A stretch of DNA of 64,000 nt from JANTGF01 sp033791445. GTDB taxonomy: Bacteria; Bacteroidota; Bacteroidia; Bacteroidales; VadinHA17. Within the stretch, counting starts at the first letter, position 1. Each line of letters opens with the position of its first letter. Positions 36,400 to 45,811 of this stretch are shown piece after piece. Below the pieces are notes generated by a model. It was not told where the DNA came from and did no database searches. It saw nothing but the letters and a program-made list of their open reading frames with translations. Both the position numbers and the translations under genes were made by a program. Location of the stretch: contig JASJGS010000028.1 in assembly GCA_033791445.1 (NCBI GenBank), forward strand, positions 9,325 to 73,324, read 5' to 3'.

Positions 36400-37566
36400 T
36401 TAATCATACCGAAACACTCCAAATTCAGAGTGAATGGTTAATTTCTTATTCGCACTCCTATCGCAATGACCAATAATCCTTGCATCAACACCGAACTCTT
36501 TAGAAATGCCAATAATATCTTTTGCATAAATGGGAGGAACATAGAGTTCAAAACGGTGCCCCATGTTGTATACTTTATACATCTCATACCAGGTGGTGCC
36601 TGATTGATTCTGAATGATTCTGAAAAGTGAAGGGACCGGAAAGAAATTATCCTTTACAACATGCAAATTCTCAACGAAATTCAAAACTTTGGTCTGTGCT
36701 CCGCCAGAACAATGTATCAAGCCATGAATATTTGGTCTAAGTTCTTCTAAAATCTTAATTAAAACAGGGGCATATGTACGGGTTGGAGAAAGAACCAATT
36801 TCCCGGCGGGAATTCCTGTTTCCTCAATTTTATCCGTTAATTTATAGGAACCAGAAAACACCAGATCTTCAGGTACCAAAGGGTCAAAGCTCTCCGGATA
36901 TTTATTTGCCAGATAATTATGAAACACATCATGACGAGCTGAGGTAAGGCCATTGCTCCCCATACCACTGTTATATTCCTTTTCGTAGCTTGCCTGTCCT
37001 GACGAAGAGAGTCCAACTATGACATCACCTGGCCGAATATTACTGTTATCAATAACTTCTGACCTCTTCATTCTGGCAGTAACTGTTGAGTCAACAATAA
37101 TGGTACGAACCAGGTCGCCCACATCGGCGGTTTCACCACCTGTTGAATAGATGGAAAGGCCAAGACTTCGCAACTCTTCCAAAACTTCTTCTGTTCCATT
37201 AATGATCGCTGAAATCACCTCCCCGGGAATCAGGTTTTTATTCCGCCCTATAGTCGATGATAAAAGAATATTTTTTGTAGCACCTACACATAAAAGGTCA
37301 TCTGTATTCATAACAATGGCATCCTGTGCAATCCCCTTCCAAACATTCAAGTCGCCAGTTTCCCTCCAATACAGGTAAGCAAGAGACGATTTTGTACCGG
37401 CACCATCTGCATGCATGATATTACAGTATTCCGGATCACCGCCAAGTATATCTGGTATAATTTTACAAAACGCATTCGGGAAAAGTCCTTTATCAATATT
37501 CATTATAGCATTGTGCACATCTTCCTTTGAGGCAGAAACCCCACGCATATTATACCGATTATCCAT
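36400..37566 (-). CDS. purM: Phosphoribosylformylglycinamidine cyclo-ligase (AIR synthase)
   Basis: Closes the imidazole ring in purine synthesis (FGAM to AIR). The 388-aa product is of the Bacteroidota PurM type: MDNRYNMRGVSASKEDVHNA at the start, ADGAGTKSSLAYLYW in the N-terminal AIRS domain, GGETADVGDLVRTI, and the C-terminal AIRS_C domain with LIHCSGGAQTKVL and NMGHRFELYVP. It is longer than the E. coli enzyme (345 aa), as usual in this phylum. Monocistronic by spacing. Confidence 0.93.
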   Translation of the reverse strand: MDNRYNMRGVSASKEDVHNAIMNIDKGLFPNAFCKIIPDILGGDPEYCNIMHADGAGTKSSLAYLYWRETGDLNVWKGIAQDAIVMNTDDLLCVGATKNILLSSTIGRNKNLIPGEVISAIINGTEEVLEELRSLGLSIYSTGGETADVGDLVRTIIVDSTVTARMKRSEVIDNSNIRPGDVIVGLSSSGQASYEKEYNSGMGSNGLTSARHDVFHNYLANKYPESFDPLVPEDLVFSGSYKLTDKIEETGIPAGKLVLSPTRTYAPVLIKILEELRPNIHGLIHCSGGAQTKVLNFVENLHVVKDNFFPVPSLFRIIQNQSGTTWYEMYKVYNMGHRFELYVPPIYAKDIIGISKEFGVDARIIGHCDRSANKKLTIHSEFGVFRYD

Positions 37567-37735
37567 TTGCTAATATCTATGAATGACTTTAATTTATAAT
37601 ATTACAATTACATGTGCAGAATATATGTCCCTAATCACCATCACAACTGGCCATAGAATACTCCCCCAAATTCCAGTAGGTCAAAATCATAAAAAAGGAA
37701 TGAAATAGGTACCAATAGTTATGCCCCGAATCATT

Positions 37736-39727
37736 TTATCTTTCATTGGCAGGAACATAGTCAGTTCGAAGCACTTTCATCTCTGTCCTTCTGTTCATCT
37801 GATGAGCTATTTCCTGCTCTTCCTCTGAAGCCAGTGAATTTATAAATGTATCGTTCAACACGTTACCCTCCTTCAGGAATGAGTACAACTTAACACTTTT
37901 TACACCCACTACTTTAGGCTGTGATTCGCCGTAACCTTTTGCAGTAAGCCTGTCTGTTGCAATCCCTTTGCTGATTAAATAATCGATAACAGATTGTGCT
38001 CTTCTTTGTGATAGCTGCAGGTTAAATGATTCAGTATCCCTGTTATCCGTATGTGAGCCAAGCTCTATTGTTACATTTGGATTGTCCTCCAATACTTCAA
38101 CCAGTCGATCCAGTGCTACCATAGACTCTGGTCTTAGATCCCACTTTCCAAAATCATAGAAAATATTAGGAAGTTCAATGGGCTTATCAATTGCTGCTAA
38201 TTCAAGCGACATGCGATAATCCTTACTTGTTTCCTGGCCTTTGGTAGTTTCCCTACCTTTAGAATTCAAATAACCCTCTTTTGATGCCAGGAATATATAA
38301 TCAGTATTAGGCTTAAGCATAAATTTAAAGGATCCATTGGTTCCTGTTTCATTTTCCAGGGTAGTTCCATCGCTACCAATAAGTTTAACCTTGGCTTCTG
38401 GAATTACTGCTTCAGTTTTACGGTCAACTACTACACCCGTAATATTAAACTTTAAGGGAGGTAGGGCAAAAGAAAAAATATTATCATTCCCCTTTCCCTG
38501 GCGGGTAGAACTGAAATAACCTCTTTCGGTTTCATTTTCAAAAACAATTCCGAAATCATCGGAAGATGAGTTAATTGGGTATCTCATGTTTTCAACATTC
38601 CATCTTCCTCCTGATCCCTGGGTTGCTCTAAAAATATCCAATCCTCCCATTCCAAGATGTCCATCAGAGGCAAAATAAATGGATCCATCTTTGTGAAAAT
38701 ATGGAAAAAGTTCATTCCCCCGAGAATTAATATCCGAACCTAAGTTCTCAGGATTACCCCATTCACCTGCGGGATCATTTCTGGTCACTCTCCAAATATC
38801 TTTCCCACCAATACTACCTGACATGTCAGATACAAAAAGCAAGGTAAGGTTATCATTAGAAATAGCCGGATGGGCCACTACAAGACTATCAGGTAAAATA
38901 TCCAGGGATATGGGCCTATCCCAACCATCAGCAGTTCTGTTTGTTACCATGATTTCACATCCGAGTTTCTTCCTGCTGCTCACCTCACAACGCGTAAAAT
39001 ACATGGTATTGTAATTTTCATCTAATGAAGGAGTCCCTTCTTCAAACTCAGTATTTATTTTCGCATCCAATGCAACTGGTACACTCCACTTACCTTTTCT
39101 ATCCATTTTGGTCACAAAGATATCGCTAAAATCCTGTCCTGTAGCACCATGGATTTTATTCCCATCGGCATCATCCCGTGAAGTTGTAATATAAACTACC
39201 TTATAGTCATCTCTAGCATAGGTAGGACTATAATCACGACCTCTTGAATTAAAATACTTCATATCAACTACTTCGTAGCCAACGGGATTCTCCATCCACT
39301 GCATCGCCAACTCGCAGGATGTGATTCCCTCATTACCGCTCGGATCATCTGGGACTAATTCCTTATACCGTTTAAACTCAGCGATGGCCTCTTCGTACTT
39401 ATCATTCTTTTTCATTGATTCTGCATAATGCAAAACAGCAATGGGGTCTGGATAGTCACGACCTATAGCCTTTTTAAACCATAATTCCGCCTTTTCAGGT
39501 TCATTGGTTAGTCGGTAACACTCGGCAACTTTAAAAACAGTTTCTGTCTTTAGTTCCTTATTAGATAATGCAGCATAAGCATCCTTATACAGATCGATGG
39601 CATCAAAATATTCTCCTGCATCAAATGCATCTGTTGCTTTCTGTAGTTTCTTTTTCTGTGCTGAGGTGACAGGAACCAGCAAAACTAATGTAAGCAAGGC
39701 AAGAAACAGAGTTTTTGTAATTCTCAT
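37736..39727 (-). CDS. OmpA-family protein with TPR, PD40 propeller and CRD (PorE-like architecture)
   Basis: 663-aa envelope protein. It has a Sec signal (cleavage near TSA, residue 23), then TPR repeats (about 25-135) and a PD40/WD40-like beta-propeller (about 160-430, for example PAISNDNLTLLFVSDMSG). A carboxypeptidase-regulatory-like domain follows (about 435-520, NITGVVVDRKTEAVIPEAKV), then an OmpA-C domain (ELGSHTDNRDTESFNLQLSQ, RRAQSVIDYL) that should bind peptidoglycan. The same order defines PorE of the type IX secretion system, but paralogues of this build are numerous in Bacteroidota and PorE is a lipoprotein. T9SS involvement is therefore possible, not shown. Confidence 0.88.
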   Translation of the reverse strand: MRITKTLFLALLTLVLLVPVTSAQKKKLQKATDAFDAGEYFDAIDLYKDAYAALSNKELKTETVFKVAECYRLTNEPEKAELWFKKAIGRDYPDPIAVLHYAESMKKNDKYEEAIAEFKRYKELVPDDPSGNEGITSCELAMQWMENPVGYEVVDMKYFNSRGRDYSPTYARDDYKVVYITTSRDDADGNKIHGATGQDFSDIFVTKMDRKGKWSVPVALDAKINTEFEEGTPSLDENYNTMYFTRCEVSSRKKLGCEIMVTNRTADGWDRPISLDILPDSLVVAHPAISNDNLTLLFVSDMSGSIGGKDIWRVTRNDPAGEWGNPENLGSDINSRGNELFPYFHKDGSIYFASDGHLGMGGLDIFRATQGSGGRWNVENMRYPINSSSDDFGIVFENETERGYFSSTRQGKGNDNIFSFALPPLKFNITGVVVDRKTEAVIPEAKVKLIGSDGTTLENETGTNGSFKFMLKPNTDYIFLASKEGYLNSKGRETTKGQETSKDYRMSLELAAIDKPIELPNIFYDFGKWDLRPESMVALDRLVEVLEDNPNVTIELGSHTDNRDTESFNLQLSQRRAQSVIDYLISKGIATDRLTAKGYGESQPKVVGVKSVKLYSFLKEGNVLNDTFINSLASEEEQEIAHQMNRRTEMKVLRTDYVPANER

Positions 39728-39756
39728 TTATTTGTTGTTTTCGTATAGAAACTTCA

Positions 39757-39771
39757 TGTTTACTGTAAACA
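39757..39771. promoter_or_regulatory. Palindrome TGTTTACTGTAAACA upstream of the OmpA-like gene
   Basis: Perfect 7-bp arms around one central base, 30 bases before the start codon at 39727. It fits a dimeric regulator site within the probable promoter. Confidence 0.45.
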
Positions 39772-39942
39772 ATTCACAACATGAATGATCACCAATACTT
39801 GTATTATTGTAATTAACTAATATTCTGTAAAAAGGTTACAATATCTTATATTAACGAAAGGTAAAATTAATTATTTTTTAACTGAAACAAAAAGCCATTA
39901 AAATTATACTTTTCATCCTAATCATGGACCTTAATTTGTTGA

Positions 39943-39977
39943 AATAAAAACCCCCGAAGGTATTTCCCCGGGGGTTT
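39943..39977 (-). terminator. Terminator of glnN
   Basis: AAACCCCC (39948-39955) pairs with GGGGGTTT (39970-39977). On the minus strand the stem is followed by TTTTTATTT, about 40 bases past the glnN stop. Confidence 0.85.
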
Positions 39978-40017
39978 CCCAATAGATACAGTTATTACAA
40001 TGTAAACAGAACTAATT

Positions 40018-42207
40018 TTAACTGGTGAAAAGAAGTTCTCTAAATTTTGGAAGAGGCCATATCTCATTGTCAACTGTAAGTTCCAATTTATCAATTTGAT
40101 ACCTTATCTGCTCAAAATAAGGTTTAACCTCAAGATCATATTGAAAAGCTTTTTTCTTTTCACCATCAATACGGTTGGCTTTTCTTCTATCTTCAATCAT
40201 TTCACTCACAAGTTTTTTGATTTCAGATATCCGGGTAGAAATTTCCCTAATTAGTTCAAGCCTTGCTCCTGCCATTTCATTGAAATCTGATTCTGGAAAA
40301 ACATCTTTCAATCCCTGAACGTTCTGTAAAAGAGTATTTTGATAGGTAATTGCTGTTGGCACAATATGATTTATGGCCAAATCTCCCAGTACCCTGGCTT
40401 CAATCTGCATTTTTTTGGTGAATTTCTCATATTCCACCTCAACTCTACCTTCCAACTCTGGTTCAATAAAAATACCAGAACCAATCAGTACTTTCTTTGA
40501 CTGATCAGAAAGGTATTTAGAGATTGATTCAGGCACACTAGTAATATTTGTAAGCCCTCTTTTCTTGGCTTCCTTCTCCCATTCCTTGCTATAACCATCT
40601 CCTTCAAACCTAATTTTCTCAGATTGGATTATATATATTTTCAATACCTGGAAGATGGCTTCATCCTTTTTAATATCCTTAGCAATCAATTTATCCACAT
40701 CTGACTTAAATTCTCTTAGTTGACTTGCAACAGCAGCATTTAAAGCAATCATAGATGTGGCACAGTTTGCAGAGGATCCAACAGCTCTAAATTCAAACCT
40801 GTTCCCTGTAAAAGCGAAAGGCGAAGTACGATTTCTATCTGTATTATCCAATAAGATTTCAGGTATTTTACCAATTCCAAGCTTTAATTCTGTTTTTTCA
40901 TCCGGAGTCATTTTCTGCCCGGTAACTCTTTCAACAATCTCATCCAGGGTTTCTGTCAGTTTAGAACCCAGGAATACGGAAATAATAGAAGGTGGGGCTT
41001 CATTTGCACCAAGGCGATGAGAATTCCCTGCTGTAAGTATACTTGCTCTCAATAAGTCCTGATTATCATGTACTGTTTTTACCACATTGACCAAAAAAGT
41101 CAGGAATTGCATATTCCTTTTCGGACTTTTACCCGGTGATAAAAGGTTTACCCCTGTATTTGTTTGGAGAGACCAGTTATTGTGCTTACCTGATCCGTTT
41201 ATTCCAGCAAATGGTTTTTCATGGAAAAGTACCCTGAAATTGTGACGACGTGCCACTCTTTTCATAACATCCATAACCAACTGATTATGATCATTTGCCA
41301 GGTTTACCTCCTCAAATATTGGGGCACATTCAAACTGATTTGGTGCCACCTCATTGTGACGAGTTTTTACGGGTATTCCAAGCTTATAGGCTTCAATCTC
41401 AAAATCCTTCATAAAGGCACTGGCTCGTTCGGCAATAGAACCAAAATAATGGTCATCCAATTGCTGATCTTTCGAAGATTGATGTCCCATTAGAGTTCTG
41501 CCGGTTAAAATCAGATCTGGTCTTGCATTATACAGGGCATCGTCAATCAGGAAATATTCCTGTTCCCAGCCCAGAGTGGCAATAACCTTATTCACATTTT
41601 TATCGAAATACTGACATACATCAACAGCAGCCTTATCAATAGCATTCATGGTTTTCAGCAGTGGAACCTTATAATCAAGTGCCACACCGGTATATGATAC
41701 AAAGACTGTGGGAATACACAGAGTTGTATCAACAATAAATGCCGGGGAAGAAACATCCCATGCCGTATATCCACGTGCTTCAAAAGTATTTCTCAGTCCT
41801 CCACTTGGAAAACTGGATGCATCCGGCTCCTGCTGGGCTAATAATTCACCAGAAAAATTCTCAATCAAATCTCCAGATACACCAAACTCAATAAATCCAT
41901 CATGTTTTTCAGCCGTTCCATCAGTTAAAGGGTGAAACCAATGTGTATAGTGGGTGGCTCCCACCTCTACGGCCCATGCTTTCATTCCGGTAGCCACCTG
42001 GTCAGCCATTTTACGGTCAATAGAAGTTCCCTCTTCAATTGCTGTGATAACACTAATATATGCTTCGCGGTTCAGGAATTTTTCCATTTTTGGTTTATCA
42101 AAAACCCTGGCTCCGAAGAAATCGGATATTTCATTAGAAGGAAAAATAACCTCTTTAGGTTGTCTTCTAAATACTTCTTCAAGCGCTTTAAATCTTAATT
42201 CTGCCAT
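40018..42207 (-). CDS. glnN: Glutamine synthetase type III
   Basis: ATP-dependent ammonia assimilation to glutamine. The 729-aa protein is of the large GSIII class typical of Bacteroidota. N-terminal SNEISDFFGARVFDKPKMEK is followed by GATHYTHWFHPLTDGTAEKH (start of the catalytic module), the Mg/Glu site region HEKPFAGINGSGKHNNWSLQ (a GSGxHxN signature) and NRTSPFAFTGNRFEFRAVGS. It is monocistronic, with its own terminator and a promoter whose -33 position is taken by an inverted repeat, suggesting nitrogen control by a dimeric regulator. Confidence 0.97.
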   Translation of the reverse strand: MAELRFKALEEVFRRQPKEVIFPSNEISDFFGARVFDKPKMEKFLNREAYISVITAIEEGTSIDRKMADQVATGMKAWAVEVGATHYTHWFHPLTDGTAEKHDGFIEFGVSGDLIENFSGELLAQQEPDASSFPSGGLRNTFEARGYTAWDVSSPAFIVDTTLCIPTVFVSYTGVALDYKVPLLKTMNAIDKAAVDVCQYFDKNVNKVIATLGWEQEYFLIDDALYNARPDLILTGRTLMGHQSSKDQQLDDHYFGSIAERASAFMKDFEIEAYKLGIPVKTRHNEVAPNQFECAPIFEEVNLANDHNQLVMDVMKRVARRHNFRVLFHEKPFAGINGSGKHNNWSLQTNTGVNLLSPGKSPKRNMQFLTFLVNVVKTVHDNQDLLRASILTAGNSHRLGANEAPPSIISVFLGSKLTETLDEIVERVTGQKMTPDEKTELKLGIGKIPEILLDNTDRNRTSPFAFTGNRFEFRAVGSSANCATSMIALNAAVASQLREFKSDVDKLIAKDIKKDEAIFQVLKIYIIQSEKIRFEGDGYSKEWEKEAKKRGLTNITSVPESISKYLSDQSKKVLIGSGIFIEPELEGRVEVEYEKFTKKMQIEARVLGDLAINHIVPTAITYQNTLLQNVQGLKDVFPESDFNEMAGARLELIREISTRISEIKKLVSEMIEDRRKANRIDGEKKKAFQYDLEVKPYFEQIRYQIDKLELTVDNEIWPLPKFRELLFTS

Positions 42208-42235
42208 TATTTCAAATTAGTGGTTAATAATAGCA

Positions 42236-42282
42236 CAAATATATACTATTTCTAGATTACCCCCTTAATAAACTGGGGTAAT
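42236..42282 (-). promoter_or_regulatory. glnN promoter: -7 box with an inverted repeat upstream
   Basis: On the minus strand the -7 box TATATTTG (42243-42236) lies 29 bases before the ATG. ATTACCCC (42256-42263) and GGGGTAAT (42275-42282) form a perfect 8-bp inverted repeat with an 11-base spacer, covering the place where a -33 TTG is expected; no TTG is present there. Confidence 0.5.
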
Positions 42283-42354
42283 TATTATTATTTTACTATT
42301 TTTTTACGTTACACCCCTATATTTTAATGGCCTGATCCAGAATATCGCCATTTC

Positions 42355-42425
42355 AACAAAAAGCAGTTGCTCATTATAAACAACCGCTTTCAATAAATTT
42401 TACTGAGTTCCTAATCAGAACTCAG
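42355..42425 (-). terminator. Terminator region downstream of the M20 peptidase
   Basis: Two hairpins: CTGAGTTC/GAACTCAG (42403-42425, perfect 8 bp) near the M20 stop. Then AAAGCGGTTG with CAACTGCTTT (42358-42390, one G-U pair), followed on the minus strand by TTTTG. Confidence 0.65.
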
Positions 42426-42437
42426 AGTTAGTAAATA

Positions 42438-43808
42438 TTATTTACTCATCTCGGCATAATATTTAAAAAACACAGGAATGGTTTCTATACCCTTATAGAA
42501 ATTAAATAGTGGATAGTTCTCATTTGGAGAGTGGATAGCATCACTGTCTAGCCCAAATCCCATAAGTATGGATTTAATTCCAAGTACTTCTTCGAAATCA
42601 GAAACAATTGGAATGCTGCCACCACTTCTGACCGGAATAGGCTTTTTTCCAAAGGTGCTTTCAAAAGCTTTGCTGGCTGCCTTGTACGCTAGTGTATCTA
42701 TTGGGCTAACGTATCCCTCACCGCCATGCAAACTTTTAACACTTACACGAACCCCTTCCGGGGCGATAGATTTAAAATGATCCTCAAATAACTTATCAAT
42801 CTTCTTTGAGTTCTGATTTGGAACCAATCGCATAGATATTTTGGCGTATGCTTTAGAAGGAAGAACAGTTTTGGCACCTTCCTCTATATATCCTGACCAG
42901 ATTCCATTCACATCTAAAGAAGGCCTTATTCCGGTTCTTTCAGAAGTTGTAAAACCGGTTTCACCAACCTCCTTATCAATGTCTATTGACTTTTTGTAAT
43001 TGTCTACACTAAATGGTGCTTTTGCCATTTCTTTTCTTTCCTCATCAGAAACTTCAAGAACATCATCATAAAATCCGTTAATATTAATATGGTTGTTCTC
43101 ATCGGTCATAGATGCAATCATCTTTGCCAGCGCATTCGCCGGATTTAAAACAGCACCACCATATAGTCCGGAATGCAGGTCCCTGTTTGGCCCGGTTACT
43201 TCCACTTCCATATAGCTTAAACCTCTAAGGCCTACTGTTATAGAAGGAATATCCTGAGCAATCATTGTGGTATCCGAAATCAGAATTACATCAGAAGCTA
43301 ACTTTTCTTTATTCTCAATACAAAACTTTTTTAAGCTTGGAGAACCAATTTCTTCTTCGCCCTCAATCATAAATTTCACATTACAGGGCAGGGTATCGGT
43401 TTTCATCATAAGTTCAAAGGCCTTCATCTGCATAAACATTTGACCCTTGTCATCGTCAGCCCCGCGAGCATAGATTTTCTCATCACGGATTTCTGGTTCA
43501 AAAGGAGGTGAGTCCCACAAATCAAGGGGTTCAACTGGCTGAACATCATAATGACCATAAACAAGCACAGTCGGCAGGTCGGGATTAATTAACTTTTCAG
43601 CATAAATCACAGGATGGCCCTCGGTTCCGATTACTTCAGCCATATCAACTCCTGCATTAAGCAGATTCTTTTTAATATACTCAGTGGCCCTGAACATGTC
43701 ATCTTTGTTTTCAGGCCTGGCACTTATTGAGGGAATTCTTATTAAATCAAATAATTCGCTCAAAAACCTGTCTTTATTCTCATCGATATATTTCCTAATA
43801 GTTTCCAT
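42438..43808 (-). CDS. M20-family dipeptidase/carboxypeptidase
   Basis: 456-aa zinc peptidase of the PepV/CNDP-like M20 branch, cytoplasmic (no signal). Metal and catalytic motifs: VYGHYDVQP (His ligand, Asp), GADDDKGQM (bridging Asp), EGEEEIGSPSLKKF (general base Glu and Glu ligand), and the C-terminal GSIPIVSDF and DAIHSPNE (His ligand). A dimerisation domain is inserted about residues 190-350. It ends a short operon: the exported-protein gene at 44433, then the DUF3109 gene, then this one, with gaps of 27 and 18 bases. Confidence 0.93.
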   Translation of the reverse strand: METIRKYIDENKDRFLSELFDLIRIPSISARPENKDDMFRATEYIKKNLLNAGVDMAEVIGTEGHPVIYAEKLINPDLPTVLVYGHYDVQPVEPLDLWDSPPFEPEIRDEKIYARGADDDKGQMFMQMKAFELMMKTDTLPCNVKFMIEGEEEIGSPSLKKFCIENKEKLASDVILISDTTMIAQDIPSITVGLRGLSYMEVEVTGPNRDLHSGLYGGAVLNPANALAKMIASMTDENNHININGFYDDVLEVSDEERKEMAKAPFSVDNYKKSIDIDKEVGETGFTTSERTGIRPSLDVNGIWSGYIEEGAKTVLPSKAYAKISMRLVPNQNSKKIDKLFEDHFKSIAPEGVRVSVKSLHGGEGYVSPIDTLAYKAASKAFESTFGKKPIPVRSGGSIPIVSDFEEVLGIKSILMGFGLDSDAIHSPNENYPLFNFYKGIETIPVFFKYYAEMSK

Positions 43809-43826
43809 AAAAGATAATTTAAATGA

Positions 43827-44405
43827 TTAATATTTTTTTTGTTTTTTATACTCTTCAGCTGTAAATTTTAGCCTTTTATACCAACTTTTTCCAAATTTTC
43901 GAGTCAGTGCCGACTTAAGAAATACATATGCTGGCACATCTTCTTTCTTACCCCTTTCCAAAGCAGGATTACATATTTCCCATTTCTCATAATTCACACC
44001 TGAGAAATCCGAATAGTCTTTTGTCCTTACAGGAAAAAGGTGACAGGAAAGAGGTTTTTGAAATGATATTTTTTTATTTGCATGGGCTTTTTCTATACCA
44101 CAGAAAAAAATGCCATTTTCAACTATTGTATAGGCACATTCCTTATCACTAATAAGCGGTGTAACCGTATCGCCATCAGAATCAACCATACTAGTACCCT
44201 TTGTTTCAATTGCATCAATGCCTTCAACCCTGAGATATGGTTTTATCCTGGGATAAATTTCATCCAGGAGATCTGCTTCTTCCTTGCTGAGAGGTGCTCC
44301 TGAATCGCCATAAACACAGCAATTTCCCTTGCATTTACTAAGATCACAAGCAAATTTTTCCTCCAGAACGTCCAAGCTTATAATGGTATTATCTATTTGC
44401 AGCAA
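43827..44405 (-). CDS. DUF3109 family cysteine-rich protein
   Basis: Function unknown. The 192-aa cytoplasmic protein has a conserved set of Cys suited to metal binding (YkgJ-like zinc/iron cluster): FACDLSKCKGNCCVYGDSGA, DKECAYTI, FFCGIEKAH, KPLSCHLFPVR and WEICNPALERG. The start is a TTG at 44405 (MLQIDNTIISLDVLEEKFAC); no in-frame ATG lies near, and the N terminus matches family members, so a TTG start is likely. It is 18 bases upstream of the M20 peptidase. Confidence 0.87.
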   Translation of the reverse strand: MLQIDNTIISLDVLEEKFACDLSKCKGNCCVYGDSGAPLSKEEADLLDEIYPRIKPYLRVEGIDAIETKGTSMVDSDGDTVTPLISDKECAYTIVENGIFFCGIEKAHANKKISFQKPLSCHLFPVRTKDYSDFSGVNYEKWEICNPALERGKKEDVPAYVFLKSALTRKFGKSWYKRLKFTAEEYKKQKKY

Positions 44406-44432
44406 TTTTCAATTATTAAAGATTAAAATAGT

Positions 44433-44894
44433 TTACCTGTATTCTTTAGGATTGAGCTTTGTAAAATGAGGAATCTCCTTATAAAATGATTTTCTTTTAA
44501 TTCTCCCCTCAATTATCCCCTCCCCCTTAAATTTTTCAGGTGGCATATTATTATTTTGCAATTCTTCAGAAGGAGTCTCAACAGCCTCAGGTTTACGAGT
44601 CCACTTTGTAAAAGTTAGTAACAAAGTATCTCCTTTTTGAAAGTCTCCTACTTGTTGAAAACCACTTTTAACAACAATCCGTGGCTTGTACATTTCCTGA
44701 TCGATCCAAACTCCAATAATCTCTAATTTCTCAGAATCTTTATTTGCAATAAGTTGAATTCTATATTGAATGCCCGATCCTGATTCTTCCCGGCCTCCTT
44801 CAAACTTTTGACTACTTGCATCCAGAATTTTTATATCATTAAACGATAAACAAGAGAAAGAAATAAATAGATATAAACCAACCAGCATTTTCAT
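44433..44894 (-). CDS. Exported protein of unknown function
   Basis: Not recognised. Starting at the ATG at 44894 (MKMLVGLYLFISFSCLSF) the product is 153 aa with a signal peptide; a TTG at 44924 in the same frame lies inside the promoter box and is rejected. The mature part is strand-rich (YRIQLIANKDSEKLEIIGVW, KPRIVVKSGFQQVGDFQKGD, LLLTFTKWTRKPEAVETP) and ends in a basic segment. First gene of the operon with DUF3109 and the M20 peptidase; divergent from the queuosine-precursor transporter. Confidence 0.7.
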   Translation of the reverse strand: MKMLVGLYLFISFSCLSFNDIKILDASSQKFEGGREESGSGIQYRIQLIANKDSEKLEIIGVWIDQEMYKPRIVVKSGFQQVGDFQKGDTLLLTFTKWTRKPEAVETPSEELQNNNMPPEKFKGEGIIEGRIKRKSFYKEIPHFTKLNPKEYR

Positions 44895-44921
44895 TCTAGC
44901 ATAACTTCCTATTGAGAGGAA

Positions 44922-44953
44922 CAAATTTATTGTTTTGACTGAATAAACACAAA
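44922..44953 (-). promoter_or_regulatory. Promoter of the 44433-42438 operon
   Basis: On the minus strand TTTTG (to 44950), 20 bases, then TAAATTTG (44929-44922): both Bacteroidota elements with correct spacing, about 28 bases before the ATG at 44894. Confidence 0.6.
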
Positions 44954-45022
44954 ATTATCTCATGTTTCCTGCTATTTATATTAAGATATCGGATTAAACA
45001 TATAAATTTCTATATTTATCTT

Positions 45023-45811
45023 ATGTTTGATTTCGGTGATCGTGTAAGTAAATCAATTAGCCGACGGCGAGAAGTAGTTTTCCTTATTCTTGCAGGCCTG
45101 TTTTTAGGAACTCTTGCCATCTTAAATGTGCTGGGTATTTCTCGCCAGATTGATTTCACATTTACCCTCTTTGGCAAGACTATTCCATTCATAGTTTTTG
45201 TAGGTGTATTACCTTACCCAATTACCTTCCTGTGTACAGACTTCATAAGCGAATTGTATGGTAAAAGGAGAGCCAATATGGTTGTTTGGATTGGTTTATT
45301 ATTAAATGTTTGGGTTTTATTTATTCTTTGGTTGGGTGGAGTATTACCCCCCACCCCTGATCTAATGGAGGATGGGCTTCCTGCACTAACAGACCCCTCC
45401 AGAACTTTTTTCCAGATCAGGAAATGGACATTTGGTGCTACACTTGCCTCTATGATTGCCTATCTGACTGCACAATTTATAGATGTTCATATATTTCATC
45501 TGGTTCGAAAAGCAACCAAAGGAAAAATGCTCTGGTTAAGAAATAATGTTTCTACTTTAACCAGCCAGATGGTTGACTCACTTGCGGTTATAACTATAAC
45601 CTATTTTTATGCACGAGATGCCATTCAGATCCAACCTGGTGAAACGGTAGTTCATGGCCTTACCATACTTATTCTGTCGAATTATGTGTATAAGATGGTT
45701 TCAGCATTGGTTGATACAGTCCCCTTTTATATTGGGGTCCGCTATTTAAGCCGCTATTTACATCTGGATCCTCAAAAGGAATTTAAAGAAGAATTAGAAA
45801 TATCGCAGTGA
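45023..45811 (+). CDS. Queuosine precursor transporter (YhhQ/VUT family)
   Basis: Predicted importer of preQ0/preQ1 for tRNA queuosine synthesis. The 262-aa protein has about six transmembrane helices. It carries the family stretch FVGVLPYPITFLCTDFISEL, followed by YGKRRANMVVWIGLLLN, and WLRNNVSTLTSQMVDSLAVI near helix 4, both typical of YhhQ. It is slightly longer than the E. coli protein. Its last 18 bases overlap the 3' end of the convergent aroK. Confidence 0.9.
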   Translation: MFDFGDRVSKSISRRREVVFLILAGLFLGTLAILNVLGISRQIDFTFTLFGKTIPFIVFVGVLPYPITFLCTDFISELYGKRRANMVVWIGLLLNVWVLFILWLGGVLPPTPDLMEDGLPALTDPSRTFFQIRKWTFGATLASMIAYLTAQFIDVHIFHLVRKATKGKMLWLRNNVSTLTSQMVDSLAVITITYFYARDAIQIQPGETVVHGLTILILSNYVYKMVSALVDTVPFYIGVRYLSRYLHLDPQKEFKEELEISQ

